The notes: generated from the letters alone by a model not told the origin. A stretch of DNA of 47,176 bases from Candidatus Krumholzibacteriia bacterium (GCA_016744705.1 JADGDU010000009.1:103474-150649), one strand, 5' to 3'. Positions 24,941-33,362 are shown, numbered from the stretch's first letter. Program-made: numbers and translations.

Positions 24941-25725
24941 CAGCGAATCAAATCAAAGACCCGGCTCAGGCGAACGCGATTCTTCTTTTTATCAAACGAC
25001 CAGTAGATCACCGCGGCTTTGCCTTTGATGAGCTTCATGTCCAGGGGGCCCCAATAGCGACTGTCCGCACTGTTGTAACGGTTGTCACCCATCATGAAGA
25101 TGTGGCCTTCGGGCACGGTATAGGGTCTGGGCTGCCCCGCCCAGGGCCAGGACTTGATCCGGGGGTTGTTCAAATAGGCAGCCTGGTCTTTTTTCACCCG
25201 GGGTGCGGGACAGGATTCAGGATCGGTCCAGCTGGGAACACAACTGTGATCGCCATCCCGGTCGCCAAAATTGCTTTCGTAAATATCACCATTCACATAC
25301 AGCACCCCATCGATGACTTCCACCGTATCGCCGGCCACGGCCACACAACGTTTGATGTAGTCCAGATTGCGATCTTTAGGGTAAGCAAAAACAATGATAT
25401 CACCCTGGGCCGGGTCCCGGAAACCAGGTATTTTCAAGGTGGGCAAACCCTTCATTAAGGTCACGCCCAGCAACCTCACACGCTCAGGTGTGCGAGGACC
25501 ATAAGTGAGTTTTTCAACAAAGAGAAAATCGCCAATCTGCAGGGTTTCCAGCATGGACCCGGTGGGAATGGTGAAAGCCTGAAAGACGAGGGTTTTCAAG
25601 ACCATGGCAATGAGCAAAGCGCTCCCGATGGCCTTGGCATATTCTTTCGGCTTGCTCTCCCGACGAACTTCTTTGGTCTTGGCCTTGGTATCGTCTTTGT
25701 CTTTTTTGAAAATTTTCTTCAGCAT
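24940..25725 (-). CDS. lepB: Signal peptidase I
   Basis: LepB cleaves signal peptides from exported proteins at the inner membrane. The 261 residues have a Lys-rich cytoplasmic N-terminus (1-28), one transmembrane helix (about 29-50), the nucleophile Ser57 in IPTGSML, the general base Lys125 in YIKRCVAVAGD, and the late motif GDNRYNSADSRYWG. An insertion holds two cysteines (Cys162, Cys172) in the extracytoplasmic domain, which may form a disulfide. ATG 25725 has GGAGATC upstream and lies 12 bp after lepA. Confidence 0.94.
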   Translation of the reverse strand: MLKKIFKKDKDDTKAKTKEVRRESKPKEYAKAIGSALLIAMVLKTLVFQAFTIPTGSMLETLQIGDFLFVEKLTYGPRTPERVRLLGVTLMKGLPTLKIPGFRDPAQGDIIVFAYPKDRNLDYIKRCVAVAGDTVEVIDGVLYVNGDIYESNFGDRDGDHSCVPSWTDPESCPAPRVKKDQAAYLNNPRIKSWPWAGQPRPYTVPEGHIFMMGDNRYNSADSRYWGPLDMKLIKGKAAVIYWSFDKKKNRVRLSRVFDLIR

Positions 25726-25737
25726 TTGATCTCCAGA

Positions 25738-27543
25738 TCAGCGTTCAACTTTGAGGACGGCCAAAAAGGCCTCCTGGGGAATTTCCACCGAACCAACCTG
25801 CTTCATGCGTTTCTTACCCGCCTTCTGTTTTTCCAGAAGTTTCCGCTTACGGGAGATATCGCCGCCATAACATTTTGCCGTCACATTCTTGCGGAAGGCC
25901 TTCACCGAGGTACGAGCCAGCACCCGGGTCCCGATGGCTGCCTGAATAGCTACGGCAAACATTTGCCGCGGGATCAACTCTTTCAATTTCTGGCAGAGTT
26001 TCAAGCCCCAGCTGTAGGCATTGTCTTTATGGACAATGCATGTCAGAGCATCCACCATGTCGCCATTGATCAGCAAGTTCAGCCGCACCAAATTATCAGC
26101 GCGGTGGCATTTGTATTCATAATCCAGGGAGGCGTATCCCTTGGTCACACTCTTGAGTTTGTCATAATAATCGACCACCAGTTCATTCAATGGCAGATCA
26201 AATTCAATGTTCACACGCTCGGTGTCCAGGTATTCCATTTTGGTCTGCACACCCCGGCGTTCCAAACTGATTTGGATCACCGACCCCACATAATCTTTGG
26301 GGGTGATTACGGAAGCGTGCACGATAGGTTCCCGAATCTCTGCTATGTCTTTCTCATCAGGCAAGTGGGCCGGGTTCTCAACCAAAATCTCTTCACCGGT
26401 TCGCATCTGCACTTGGTATTCCACATTGGGCAAAGTGGCAATCAGGCTCAGGTTGTACTCCCGCTCCAATCGCTCCTGAATAATTTCCATGTGCAACAGC
26501 CCCAGGAAACCACAACGGAAACCAAAACCCAAAGCGGCACTGGTTTCTTTTTCCCAGGTCAGGGCCGCATCATTCATCTGCATTCTCTGCAGGGCCTCGA
26601 AGAGATCGTTGTACTGGTCGGTATCGATGGGATACAATCCCGAGAAAACCATGGGCTTGGCTTCAGTGTAACCGTCAAGGGCCTCTTCGCAGCCCCCTTC
26701 GAGCAGAGTCACGGTGTCGCCCACCCGCACATCCCGAACATCCTTGCTGCCAGTGGCGATATATCCCACTTCGCCAGCCGTAAGAGATTTTTGAGCCACT
26801 CTTTTCAGACGAAACCAGCCAATTTCTCCGACTTCAAAATTCTTTGTATTGTTGAACAGGCGAATGCGCTGGCCTTTTTTGATGGTCCCTTCAAAGAGAC
26901 GCACATAAGCCACCGCCCCCACATAGGAGTCGAAAATAGAGTCGAAGATAAGACCTTTGGGTGGAGCATCCACATCGCCACTGGGCGCAGGGCAACGCTC
27001 GATGATGGCGTCCAGAAGTTCAGGGATTCCCTCACCGGTTTTGGCACTCACCATAATGATTTCGTCGGGATCACAGCCCAGCAAATCGATGAATTGTTCG
27101 GCAATAAAATCAGGCCGGGCAGCCGGCAAATCGATTTTGTTGATCACCGGAATAATTTCCAGATCATGCTCCAGGGCCAGATACAAATTATTGATGGTCT
27201 GCGCCTGCACTCCCTGCACGGCGTCAACCACCAGCAGAGCCCCCTCACAGGCGGCCAAACTGCGGCTCACTTCATAGTGAAAATCCACATGACCCGGAGT
27301 GTCGATGAGGTTCAAGTACCAACTCTTACCACCCGGATCTTTGTAATCCATGCGGATGGGATGGCTTTTGATGGTGATGCCCCGCTCCCGCTCCAGATCC
27401 ATACTGTCTAGGACCTGTTCCTGCATCTCTTTGCCCTTGAGAGTTCCTGTATACTCAAGTAAGCGATCAGCAAGAGTGCTCTTGCCATGATCAATGTGGG
27501 CGATGATGCAGAAATTCCGCGTTATTTCCTGACTTGAGGACAT
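25738..27543 (-). CDS. lepA: Elongation factor 4 (LepA)
   Basis: LepA is a ribosome-associated translational GTPase that affects initiation and stalled elongation. The 601 residues have the GTPase motifs AHIDHGKST, ERERGITIKS, DTPGHVDF and NKIDLP, then EF-G-like domains and the LepA-specific C-terminus with AKCYGGDISRKRKLLEKQKAGKKRMK (quoted in pieces: CYGGDISRK, QKAGKKRMK). ATG 27543 (MSSSQEITRNF) is chosen; GGATGG is just upstream. The frame runs 20 codons further without conservation. It starts the lepA-lepB-hemW group. Confidence 0.96.
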   Translation of the reverse strand: MSSSQEITRNFCIIAHIDHGKSTLADRLLEYTGTLKGKEMQEQVLDSMDLERERGITIKSHPIRMDYKDPGGKSWYLNLIDTPGHVDFHYEVSRSLAACEGALLVVDAVQGVQAQTINNLYLALEHDLEIIPVINKIDLPAARPDFIAEQFIDLLGCDPDEIIMVSAKTGEGIPELLDAIIERCPAPSGDVDAPPKGLIFDSIFDSYVGAVAYVRLFEGTIKKGQRIRLFNNTKNFEVGEIGWFRLKRVAQKSLTAGEVGYIATGSKDVRDVRVGDTVTLLEGGCEEALDGYTEAKPMVFSGLYPIDTDQYNDLFEALQRMQMNDAALTWEKETSAALGFGFRCGFLGLLHMEIIQERLEREYNLSLIATLPNVEYQVQMRTGEEILVENPAHLPDEKDIAEIREPIVHASVITPKDYVGSVIQISLERRGVQTKMEYLDTERVNIEFDLPLNELVVDYYDKLKSVTKGYASLDYEYKCHRADNLVRLNLLINGDMVDALTCIVHKDNAYSWGLKLCQKLKELIPRQMFAVAIQAAIGTRVLARTSVKAFRKNVTAKCYGGDISRKRKLLEKQKAGKKRMKQVGSVEIPQEAFLAVLKVER

Positions 27544-27620
27544 AATTCCATCCGGGCTTGGGGGTGATGTGGGGGTATGCAAAGGGGGACAAAGTAGCCC
27601 CAATAGTTGTTTTGGACAAA

Positions 27621-28244
27621 TTAGAAGTTATAGCCCCATTGGAAGACCACCATGGTGGGAGCTGAAGCGGCCCCAGGCATATCTTCTCCAAGATACCCAA
27701 AATGCCCATCCCAGTCGTTTGGAACCGGCATCGCATTCTCTTCAAATTCGAAGAGATGCGCTCCCACATAAGCATCCAAAGCAATAATCAGGAGCACTCC
27801 ACCAGACCACCAGGCAAAATCCCGCACCTGTTCCCAATTTTCCGTGGCCAGGGCATCGTAGTAGGTTCGCTGTTGGCTGCCTTCTTCAAACCCTTGGCTG
27901 AAGCTCTTGTAGCGGATGGCTCGGCGGTCGCGCATCAGCATATTCGACCAGTAAAACATCTCCACACCAAAAGCCAAGGCCGCCCGCCAACTGTTTTCGG
28001 TGTACAATTGACCCCAGCCCGGAAAAAGCGGAGTCATGAGCACGGCGCCTGTGGGGTTAACCCCGGTGTCCCAGGTGTCAATGGGTTTTAGGGCCAGGGC
28101 CGCTTCATTCACTTCTGGTATTTCTTCAACCGTTTCACTGTCAGAAACGTCCAAGGTGTCAGGAAGGCTGGGAGCCGCCTCCTGAGCCGAGGCAAGGCCC
28201 GGCGCAAAAAACAGGATCAGCATGACTGGAAAGAGAAACTTCAC
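27621..28244 (-). CDS. DUF5683-type membrane protein with signal peptide
   Basis: A 207-residue protein with a clear Sec signal (hydrophobic residues 4-20, AxA-like LASAQEA), an acidic linker, then the motif LFPGWGQLYTENSWRAAL around residues 73-90, typical of the DUF5683 family common in the FCB group. Two hydrophobic helices follow (about 86-103 and 145-165). The function is unknown; the placement would be in the envelope. The start is a GTG whose TGA-overlap with the lipid kinase (GTGA) implies coupling; GGAG lies 5 nt upstream. The ~75 bp to lepA hold no strong terminator. Confidence 0.75.
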   Translation of the reverse strand: MKFLFPVMLILFFAPGLASAQEAAPSLPDTLDVSDSETVEEIPEVNEAALALKPIDTWDTGVNPTGAVLMTPLFPGWGQLYTENSWRAALAFGVEMFYWSNMLMRDRRAIRYKSFSQGFEEGSQQRTYYDALATENWEQVRDFAWWSGGVLLIIALDAYVGAHLFEFEENAMPVPNDWDGHFGYLGEDMPGAASAPTMVVFQWGYNF

Positions 28245-29167
28245 TTTGTCTCCAGGTTGATATCTTTAGGCCAACCGATGGGCACCCTCACCCTGATGCT
28301 TTCTTTTTCAATTTTCACCACATGGGTACCGGCAGCAATAAATCCCGCTTCACCATCGCGATGATACGCCACGGGCGAGTCCACTGTAAACTCCAGACGC
28401 GTGCATGGCGACACCGAAATGGCCGGATGCTGCAATGGCTTTCCTGTAGTGGCCTTGGGCAACTGGCTCATGGCCGTCCAGGGGGCAATGCCCTTGATGA
28501 GGCAAGCATCCAGCAGGCCGTCGTGGGGTTTGGCCTCGGGTGTGAAAAGGAAACCTCCTCCGGTATACGGAGCATTACAGATTTCTGCCAGAAGGTACCG
28601 GCCCTTCTGTTCCAACACCATGTCCTTCCCCCGATACAACCGCCAGTGGACATCTTGCCCAAAATAACTGAGCAGAGTCATGGCCGAAGCCACCGTGTAC
28701 CGCCAATGCCCCAGCCAACGCCAGAGCCGGGCCGACCGCACTGAGATCAGACCACTGGCCAACAACCCCAGCGTATTGATGAAAAAATCTCCATCCAAAC
28801 TGGCTGTATCAAAAACCTGGTCGCGACCGGTGCTCAGAGTATGGAGGGCCTGCTCAATGGTGAAGCATCCCACCGCCCGTGCAAAATCATTGCCACTGCC
28901 GGAAGGCAACACCCCCAGAGGGGTTCCGGTTCCCGCCAAGCCTTTGGCCACTTCATGCACGGTGCCATCGCCACCCAGACTGACCACCATATCGACGCCC
29001 TCGGCAGCGGCCTGGGAAGATAACTCGGTGGCGTGCCCCGTCCCAGTTGTTGGACGAAACTCGGCACGGAAACCTTTAGAGGTCAACAGCTTGCATGCTG
29101 TTTCACCATCCAGACGGCTTCGGGATGTGCCCGCAAACGGATTGGCAATGATCACCACGTGTTGCAT
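28241..29167 (-). CDS. Diacylglycerol/lipid kinase family protein
   Basis: The 308-residue protein belongs to the DAGK catalytic (DgkB/YegS/BmrU-like) family, which phosphorylates diacylglycerol or related lipids using ATP. The nucleotide-binding motifs are NPFAGTSRS (residues 8-16), VSLGGDGTVHEVAKGL (about 61-76) and PLGVLPSGSGNDFARA (about 83-98). A C-terminal beta-sandwich region follows. The exact lipid cannot be told. No transmembrane helix is evident. It lies 29 bp after tRNA-Sec and overlaps the DUF5683 gene by 4 nt. Its RBS is weak. Confidence 0.87.
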   Translation of the reverse strand: MQHVVIIANPFAGTSRSRLDGETACKLLTSKGFRAEFRPTTGTGHATELSSQAAAEGVDMVVSLGGDGTVHEVAKGLAGTGTPLGVLPSGSGNDFARAVGCFTIEQALHTLSTGRDQVFDTASLDGDFFINTLGLLASGLISVRSARLWRWLGHWRYTVASAMTLLSYFGQDVHWRLYRGKDMVLEQKGRYLLAEICNAPYTGGGFLFTPEAKPHDGLLDACLIKGIAPWTAMSQLPKATTGKPLQHPAISVSPCTRLEFTVDSPVAYHRDGEAGFIAAGTHVVKIEKESIRVRVPIGWPKDINLETK

Positions 29168-29196
29168 GGGGTCTAATTCTGTAGGAAAAGGGAAAA

Positions 29197-29294
29197 TGGC
29201 GGGAATGTGTGGGAATCGAACCCACCTCGGACGGTAAACGCGCCCGACAAAAGGATTTGAAGTCCCCGGCCGTCACCAGACGACACTCATTCCC
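29197..29294 (-). tRNA. selC: Selenocysteine tRNA (tRNA-Sec, TCA anticodon)
   Basis: Read on the minus strand this 98-nt RNA has the distinctive tRNA-Sec plan. It has an extended acceptor GGGAATG/CATTCCC, a long 6-bp D stem (GTCGTC-TGGT-GACGGC), anticodon loop CTTCAAA (anticodon TCA, reads UGA), and a long variable arm with a 7-bp stem (TCGGGCG/CGTCCGA). The T arm is GTGGG-TTCGATT-CCCAC, with discriminator G and an encoded CCA. It implies UGA recoding in this organism, with selA, selB and selD outside the window. It sits between ridA and the lipid kinase, 12 bp after the ridA stop. Confidence 0.95.
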
Positions 29295-29306
29295 GCGAGG
29301 ATATCA

Positions 29307-29690
29307 TCAACCAGAATAGGCAATCAATTCGATTTCCACCAGCACATCTTTAGGCAATCGCGAAACCTGCACCACGCTGCGGGCGGGTGGGTTAGACGCA
29401 AAGAAGGTGGAATAAACTTCGTTGATGTTGCCAAATTCGTTCATGTCCATGATGAAAATGGTGGCTTTGATGACGTTGTCCAGAGTCATGCCTCCGGCTT
29501 CAACCACAGCTTTGGCATTTTCGAGGGCCTTCTGGGCTTGCTCGGCGGCCGTCACGCCAACCACTTCCATAGTCTTGGCATCGAGAGGAATTTGGCCGGC
29601 TGTGAAAAGGAAACCGCCCGCTGCGTTGGCCTGGCTGTAGGGACCAATGGCAGCAGGTGCATTGTCGGTTTGGATAATTTTGCGAGTCAT
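29307..29690 (-). CDS. ridA: RidA family enamine/imine deaminase
   Basis: RidA hydrolyses reactive 2-aminoacrylate and related enamines made by PLP enzymes. The 127 residues match the family throughout: APAAIGPYSQA (11-21), FTAGQIPLD, the NVIKATIFIMDMNEF stretch, and a C-terminal PARSVVQVSRLPKDVLVEIE, with the substrate-binding arginine in P-A-R-S. The ATG at 29690 has GGAGGA 6-7 nt upstream; the frame extends ~55 codons further with no conservation. A 126-bp gap to the glmS terminator contains a -10-like TATAGT and a 10-bp direct repeat. Confidence 0.94.
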   Translation of the reverse strand: MTRKIIQTDNAPAAIGPYSQANAAGGFLFTAGQIPLDAKTMEVVGVTAAEQAQKALENAKAVVEAGGMTLDNVIKATIFIMDMNEFGNINEVYSTFFASNPPARSVVQVSRLPKDVLVEIELIAYSG

Positions 29691-29718
29691 TTCTGATCCT
29701 CCGGAAAAGTGACAGATA

Positions 29719-29757
29719 ACTATATCAGGGCAAACCCTAAGCCAATGGAAGCCAATG
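29719..29757 (-). promoter_or_regulatory. Candidate ridA promoter with tandem 9-bp repeat
   Basis: On the minus strand TATAGT (29724-29719) is a 5-of-6 -10 match placed 29 bases before the ridA ATG. About 17 bp upstream, where a -35 should be, lies a direct repeat of CATTGGCTT in two copies with a 10-bp period (29757-29749 and 29747-29739). The -35 itself is poor, which would suit an activator-dependent promoter. That reading is inference. Confidence 0.35.
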
Positions 29758-29816
29758 TCCAACCGAAATTCCAGTCTGGATACTCTTGAGGTCAGCCCCA
29801 CAACCACCGGGAGCAC

Positions 29817-29851
29817 AAAAAAAGAGGGCGATTCCCATTCAGGAATCGCCC
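29817..29851 (-). terminator. Intrinsic terminator after glmS
   Basis: A perfect 10-bp stem (GGGCGATTCC/GGAATCGCCC) with a 6-nt loop is followed on the minus strand by TC and a T-run. It begins 18 bases after the glmS stop and ends the glmM-glmS unit. Confidence 0.92.
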
Positions 29852-29869
29852 CCACTTACAGCCAGCATT

Positions 29870-31690
29870 CTATTCCACAGTCACGGCCTTGGCCAGGTTC
29901 CGTGGCTGGTCCACGTCTTCACCACGGATCACCGCAATGTGGTAAGCCAGCAACTGCAAAGGAACCACCGAAAGCAACGGTGTCCAGATGTTCATGATGG
30001 GCGGAATGGTGATCACGTGATCACTCAAGGCCGCGATATCCACATCTCCTTCAGTCACAATGCTGATAATTTTGCCGTCTCGCGCCCGCACTTCCTGCAC
30101 ATTGCCCACAATCTTATCGTAACTGCCGTCTTTGGTGGCAATCACAATGACCGGCATTTCAGGATCGATCAGGGCGATGGGCCCGTGCTTCATCTCCGCG
30201 GCGGGATAACCCTCTGCGTGGATGTAGCTGATCTCCTTCAACTTCAAGGCCCCTTCAAGAGCGATGGGGAAGTTCACCCCGCGCCCCAGATACAGGCAGT
30301 TGGTGTGCTTGGCGTAAACTTCAGCAATGGCTTTAATATGATCAGATTGGTCGAGCACCGTCTGCACCAATTCAGGCAATTTCTGCAATTCTTTCAGCAT
30401 CTGGGCACCACGGTCAGCGCTCAGAATGTTCCGCCGTCCCAGCAGGATGGTGAACAGCGCCAGGATGGTTACCTGGCTGGTGAATGCCTTGGTGGAGGCC
30501 ACTCCAATTTCCGGGCCCGCATGAATGTAAATGCCACATTCACTTTCCCGGGCAATGGTCGAGCCCACCACATTGGTGATGCCCATGATTTTGGCACCTT
30601 TGCGCCGGGCTTCCCGCATGGCTTCCAGCGTATCGATGGTCTCGCCACTTTGACTGATGACCAAACACAGGGTTCCTGGATCGATGATGGGTGAGCGGTA
30701 ACGGAACTCCGAAGCGTACTCCACCTCCACGGGGATGTGAGCGTACTCCTCAAGCAGATATTCCCCCACCAGACCCGCATGCCAGGAAGTGCCGCAGGCC
30801 AGAATTACGATGCGCCGGATGTTGCGCAGCTCCCAATCCGTCAGGTGAATGCCACCCAATTTCACATCACCGGAGTCGGCCAGAATGCGCCCCCGGAAAC
30901 TATCTCTGATGGTCTGGGGTTGTTCAAAAATTTCCTTGAGCATGAAATGCTCGTAGCCACCCTTTTGGATGGCGTCCAAATTCCAGGTGATCTCCTGGAT
31001 CTCTTTGGTCACCGTTTCATTGTCCACGTTGAAAGTGTCGACACCCTCGGGAGTCAAAGTCACCATGTCACCGTCGTCCAAGTAAATGACCTGCCGGGTC
31101 TGCCCCATGATGGCCGCCACATCGCTGGCCAGGTAATTGGCGCCATCGCCCACACCCACCACCAGAGGGCTGCCTCGGCGAGCGCCAACAATCAAATCGG
31201 GGTGTTCAGAGTGGGTCACGGCAATGCCAAAAGCGCCATCCACCAATTGCAATGCCTGCTGCACGGCCTTCACCAGATCACCCTTGTAGAGTTCATCGAT
31301 GAGGTGCACCAAGACTTCGCTGTCGGTGTCAGAAATAAATGTGTGCCCCTGTTTAGAAAGTTGGATCTTCAGGGCACCAAAATTTTCAATGATGCCGTTG
31401 TGAACCATGGCCACATCGCCGGAATTGTGAGGATGAGAATTGATGGTATTGGGAGGACCATGGGTAGCCCAGCGCGTATGGCCGATGCCACATGTGCCCA
31501 CCATATCATCGTCCTTCAGCTTGGCTTCCAGATTGCGGATTTTGCCTTTTTCTTTAACCACGTGCTGCCCATCAGGACGCACGATGGCAATGCCCGCGCT
31601 ATCATAACCACGGTACTCAAGCCGTTTCAATCCTTCTAACAAAACATGGGCTGCATCCGGCGTCCCCGTTACACCAACTATGCCACACAT
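29870..31690 (-). CDS. glmS: Glutamine-fructose-6-phosphate aminotransferase
   Basis: GlmS makes glucosamine-6-phosphate from fructose-6-phosphate and glutamine, the entry step to UDP-GlcNAc for peptidoglycan and LPS. The 606 residues start MCGIVG, with the N-terminal nucleophile Cys exposed after Met removal, then GHTRWATHG and HNGIIEN of the class II amidotransferase domain. Two SIS domains follow (CGTSWHAG; ISQSGETIDTL; and the C-terminal KHGPIALID and PRNLAKAVTVE). ATG 31690 has AGGAGG upstream; the frame extends 16 codons without meaning. It follows glmM after 90 bp, in which a palindrome is embedded. Confidence 0.97.
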   Translation of the reverse strand: MCGIVGVTGTPDAAHVLLEGLKRLEYRGYDSAGIAIVRPDGQHVVKEKGKIRNLEAKLKDDDMVGTCGIGHTRWATHGPPNTINSHPHNSGDVAMVHNGIIENFGALKIQLSKQGHTFISDTDSEVLVHLIDELYKGDLVKAVQQALQLVDGAFGIAVTHSEHPDLIVGARRGSPLVVGVGDGANYLASDVAAIMGQTRQVIYLDDGDMVTLTPEGVDTFNVDNETVTKEIQEITWNLDAIQKGGYEHFMLKEIFEQPQTIRDSFRGRILADSGDVKLGGIHLTDWELRNIRRIVILACGTSWHAGLVGEYLLEEYAHIPVEVEYASEFRYRSPIIDPGTLCLVISQSGETIDTLEAMREARRKGAKIMGITNVVGSTIARESECGIYIHAGPEIGVASTKAFTSQVTILALFTILLGRRNILSADRGAQMLKELQKLPELVQTVLDQSDHIKAIAEVYAKHTNCLYLGRGVNFPIALEGALKLKEISYIHAEGYPAAEMKHGPIALIDPEMPVIVIATKDGSYDKIVGNVQEVRARDGKIISIVTEGDVDIAALSDHVITIPPIMNIWTPLLSVVPLQLLAYHIAVIRGEDVDQPRNLAKAVTVE

Positions 31691-31705
31691 ATATATTCCT
31701 CCTGA

Positions 31706-31738
31706 ATAATCTGACGAATTATCTCGATAATCTGTCAA
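31706..31738. promoter_or_regulatory. Composite palindrome and direct repeat upstream of glmS
   Basis: Within the glmM-glmS gap, positions 31712-31737 form a two-tier palindrome: outer arms TGAC/GTCA and inner arms ATTATC/GATAAT, separated by 2-nt spacers. In addition ATAATCTGACGA (31706-31717) is repeated as ATAATCTGTCAA (31727-31738), exactly 21 bp apart. The centre is only 2 nt, so an RNA stem-loop is unlikely, and a protein-binding operator for a dimer is the better reading. It lies 16-48 bp upstream of the glmS start. Confidence 0.5.
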
Positions 31739-31780
31739 ATGATAAACTTGTCATGGTGCTATCGCACTCTCAAGCATGAA

Positions 31781-33115
31781 TTAAACGGACGATTTAACCC
31801 TGTCTATCAGTTCGACAGCAGCCGCTTCGTCTTGAGCTTCGGCAATAATACGCACCACAGGTTCAGTGTTTGAAGGCCGCACATGCACCCAGGCGCTCTC
31901 TCCCACCCATTTCAAACCATCCCGGGAATCGATGCTGCCTGGCCCCAGTGTGTTGAGCACATCTTCCAGAGCCTTGCCAGAAGGCAAATCTTCGGCGGCC
32001 ACTTTTGTTTTGACCATGAACACCGGAGGTAGAGCTTCGGCCATCTCGGCCAGAGTACCGCCATGCTCGGCCACAGCTTGCAGCACCATGGCGATGCCCA
32101 CCAGGGCGTCGCGCCCGGCATGAATGGTGGGGTAGATGACGCCGCCATTTCCTTCGCCCCCCAGGATGCAATTCTCACCAATGATGGCCTCCACCACATT
32201 GGCCTCTCCCACGGGAGTGCGGTGGACCTTGCCACCGTGCTTGGCCGCCACCACTTCAATAAGGCCGGTGGTGGAAAGGTTTACGGCCATATCGCCGGGA
32301 GTTTTACCCAGCAAAAAATCGGCAGCCAGGGCTAGGGTCATCTCTTCACTCAACGCAGTACCAGCACCATCCACCAATGCCAAACGATCCACATCCGGAT
32401 CCACGGCAAAACCGAGGTCGGCGCCCTGGGCCACCACTTCGGCAGACAAATCTTTCAGGTGGGCCGGTGTGGGTTCTGGATCATGAGGAAATTTACCGGA
32501 CATCTCACAATACAGCGGGGTGCAACGAACGCCCATAGCTTCCAACAGTCGGGGTACGATGCTGCCGCCAGCTCCCTCCACAGCGTCCACCACTGCGTGT
32601 AAATTGCGGCTGCGGATTTTGTCCACATCCAGCCAGTCCACATTCATGATGGCATTCAGGTGCTGGTCATCAGCCCCCTGCCTTTCCACCACAGAGCCCA
32701 GCTTATCATAACTCACATGGCCGCTGCCATCTTCATAGCGTTGGCGCACTTCACGGTTCTGGGCGGCAGTCAGGAATAGGCCATCGCCTTGAAGAAACTT
32801 CAATGCATTCCACTGGGCCGGATTATGGCTGGCGGTGATGATGATGCCACCGATGGCGTTGCTCTCCTGAACCGCCACTTCCACGGTGGGTGTAGTGGCA
32901 ATACCGATATCCCAGACTTCGTGGCCTGTGGAGGCGAGGGCCGCGGCCACCGCATCGAACACCATGGGGCCACTGATGCGGCTGTCCCGGCCCACCACAA
33001 CGGGACCTTCGGGCAACCACGCTCCGTAGGCCGAAGCCCAGCGGGAAACCGTCACAGCATCAAGACCATCGCCAATCACACCACGAATACCGGAAATACT
33101 AACGCGCAGGACCAA
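31781..33115 (-). CDS. glmM: Phosphoglucosamine mutase
   Basis: GlmM interconverts glucosamine-6-phosphate and glucosamine-1-phosphate, the step after GlmS. The 444-residue alpha-D-phosphohexomutase has the catalytic phosphoserine loop TASHNP (Ser96), the metal-binding DPDVDRL near residues 234-240, the sugar-specificity GGEGNGG, and the phosphate-binding RPSNTEP near the C-terminus. Proximity to glmS supports the glucosamine specificity; a phosphomannomutase-type role cannot be excluded. The start is TTG at 33115 with GGAGG 7 nt upstream. A CCGCCA/TGGCGG hairpin (33134-33150) precedes the RBS. Confidence 0.9.
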   Translation of the reverse strand: MVLRVSISGIRGVIGDGLDAVTVSRWASAYGAWLPEGPVVVGRDSRISGPMVFDAVAAALASTGHEVWDIGIATTPTVEVAVQESNAIGGIIITASHNPAQWNALKFLQGDGLFLTAAQNREVRQRYEDGSGHVSYDKLGSVVERQGADDQHLNAIMNVDWLDVDKIRSRNLHAVVDAVEGAGGSIVPRLLEAMGVRCTPLYCEMSGKFPHDPEPTPAHLKDLSAEVVAQGADLGFAVDPDVDRLALVDGAGTALSEEMTLALAADFLLGKTPGDMAVNLSTTGLIEVVAAKHGGKVHRTPVGEANVVEAIIGENCILGGEGNGGVIYPTIHAGRDALVGIAMVLQAVAEHGGTLAEMAEALPPVFMVKTKVAAEDLPSGKALEDVLNTLGPGSIDSRDGLKWVGESAWVHVRPSNTEPVVRIIAEAQDEAAAVELIDRVKSSV

Positions 33116-33222
33116 AGGTTTTCCTCCAGGAAACGCCGCCAGCTACTGGCGGGACCAACTCACAGGGAATCAATTATTGAATCTCACCCATAGTACTCAC
33201 GAGTGCCTTGGGGAGAAAGCAC

Positions 33223-33245
33223 AAAAAAACCTGCCGACGGGCAGG
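33223..33245 (-). terminator. Intrinsic terminator after the Phe-Thr tRNA pair
   Basis: A CCTGCC/GGCAGG stem with a 4-nt loop is followed on the minus strand by seven T. It lies 27 bases after the tRNA-Thr CCA end and ends the short tRNA transcript before glmM. Confidence 0.9.
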
Positions 33246-33271
33246 CAGAAATTTTTAGAATTTGTTGGACC

Positions 33272-33347
33272 TGGAGCTGGTGTGCGGAGTCGAACCGCAG
33301 ACCTTCTCATTACGAGTGAGATGCTCTACCAACTGAGCTACACCAGC
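33272..33347 (-). tRNA. tRNA-Thr (CGT anticodon)
   Basis: A 76-nt cloverleaf: acceptor GCTGGTG/CACCAGC, D arm GCTC-GAGC, anticodon stem TCTCA/TGAGA with loop CTCGTAA (anticodon CGT, reads ACG), T arm TGCGG-TTCGACT-CCGCA, discriminator T and encoded CCA. It is the second gene of the tRNA-Phe/tRNA-Thr pair, 15 bp after tRNA-Phe. Confidence 0.95.
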
Positions 33348-33362
33348 CCCTAGATACAGAAG

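Noticed and set aside
25726..27411. A 561-codon plus-strand frame opposite lepA.
   Set aside because: It lies entirely antisense to a highly conserved lepA, and its composition reflects mirrored lepA codons.
31691..31780. A glmS ribozyme in the glmS leader.
   Set aside because: The 90-bp gap is too short and too AT-rich and lacks the ribozyme core; the palindrome there has no loop.
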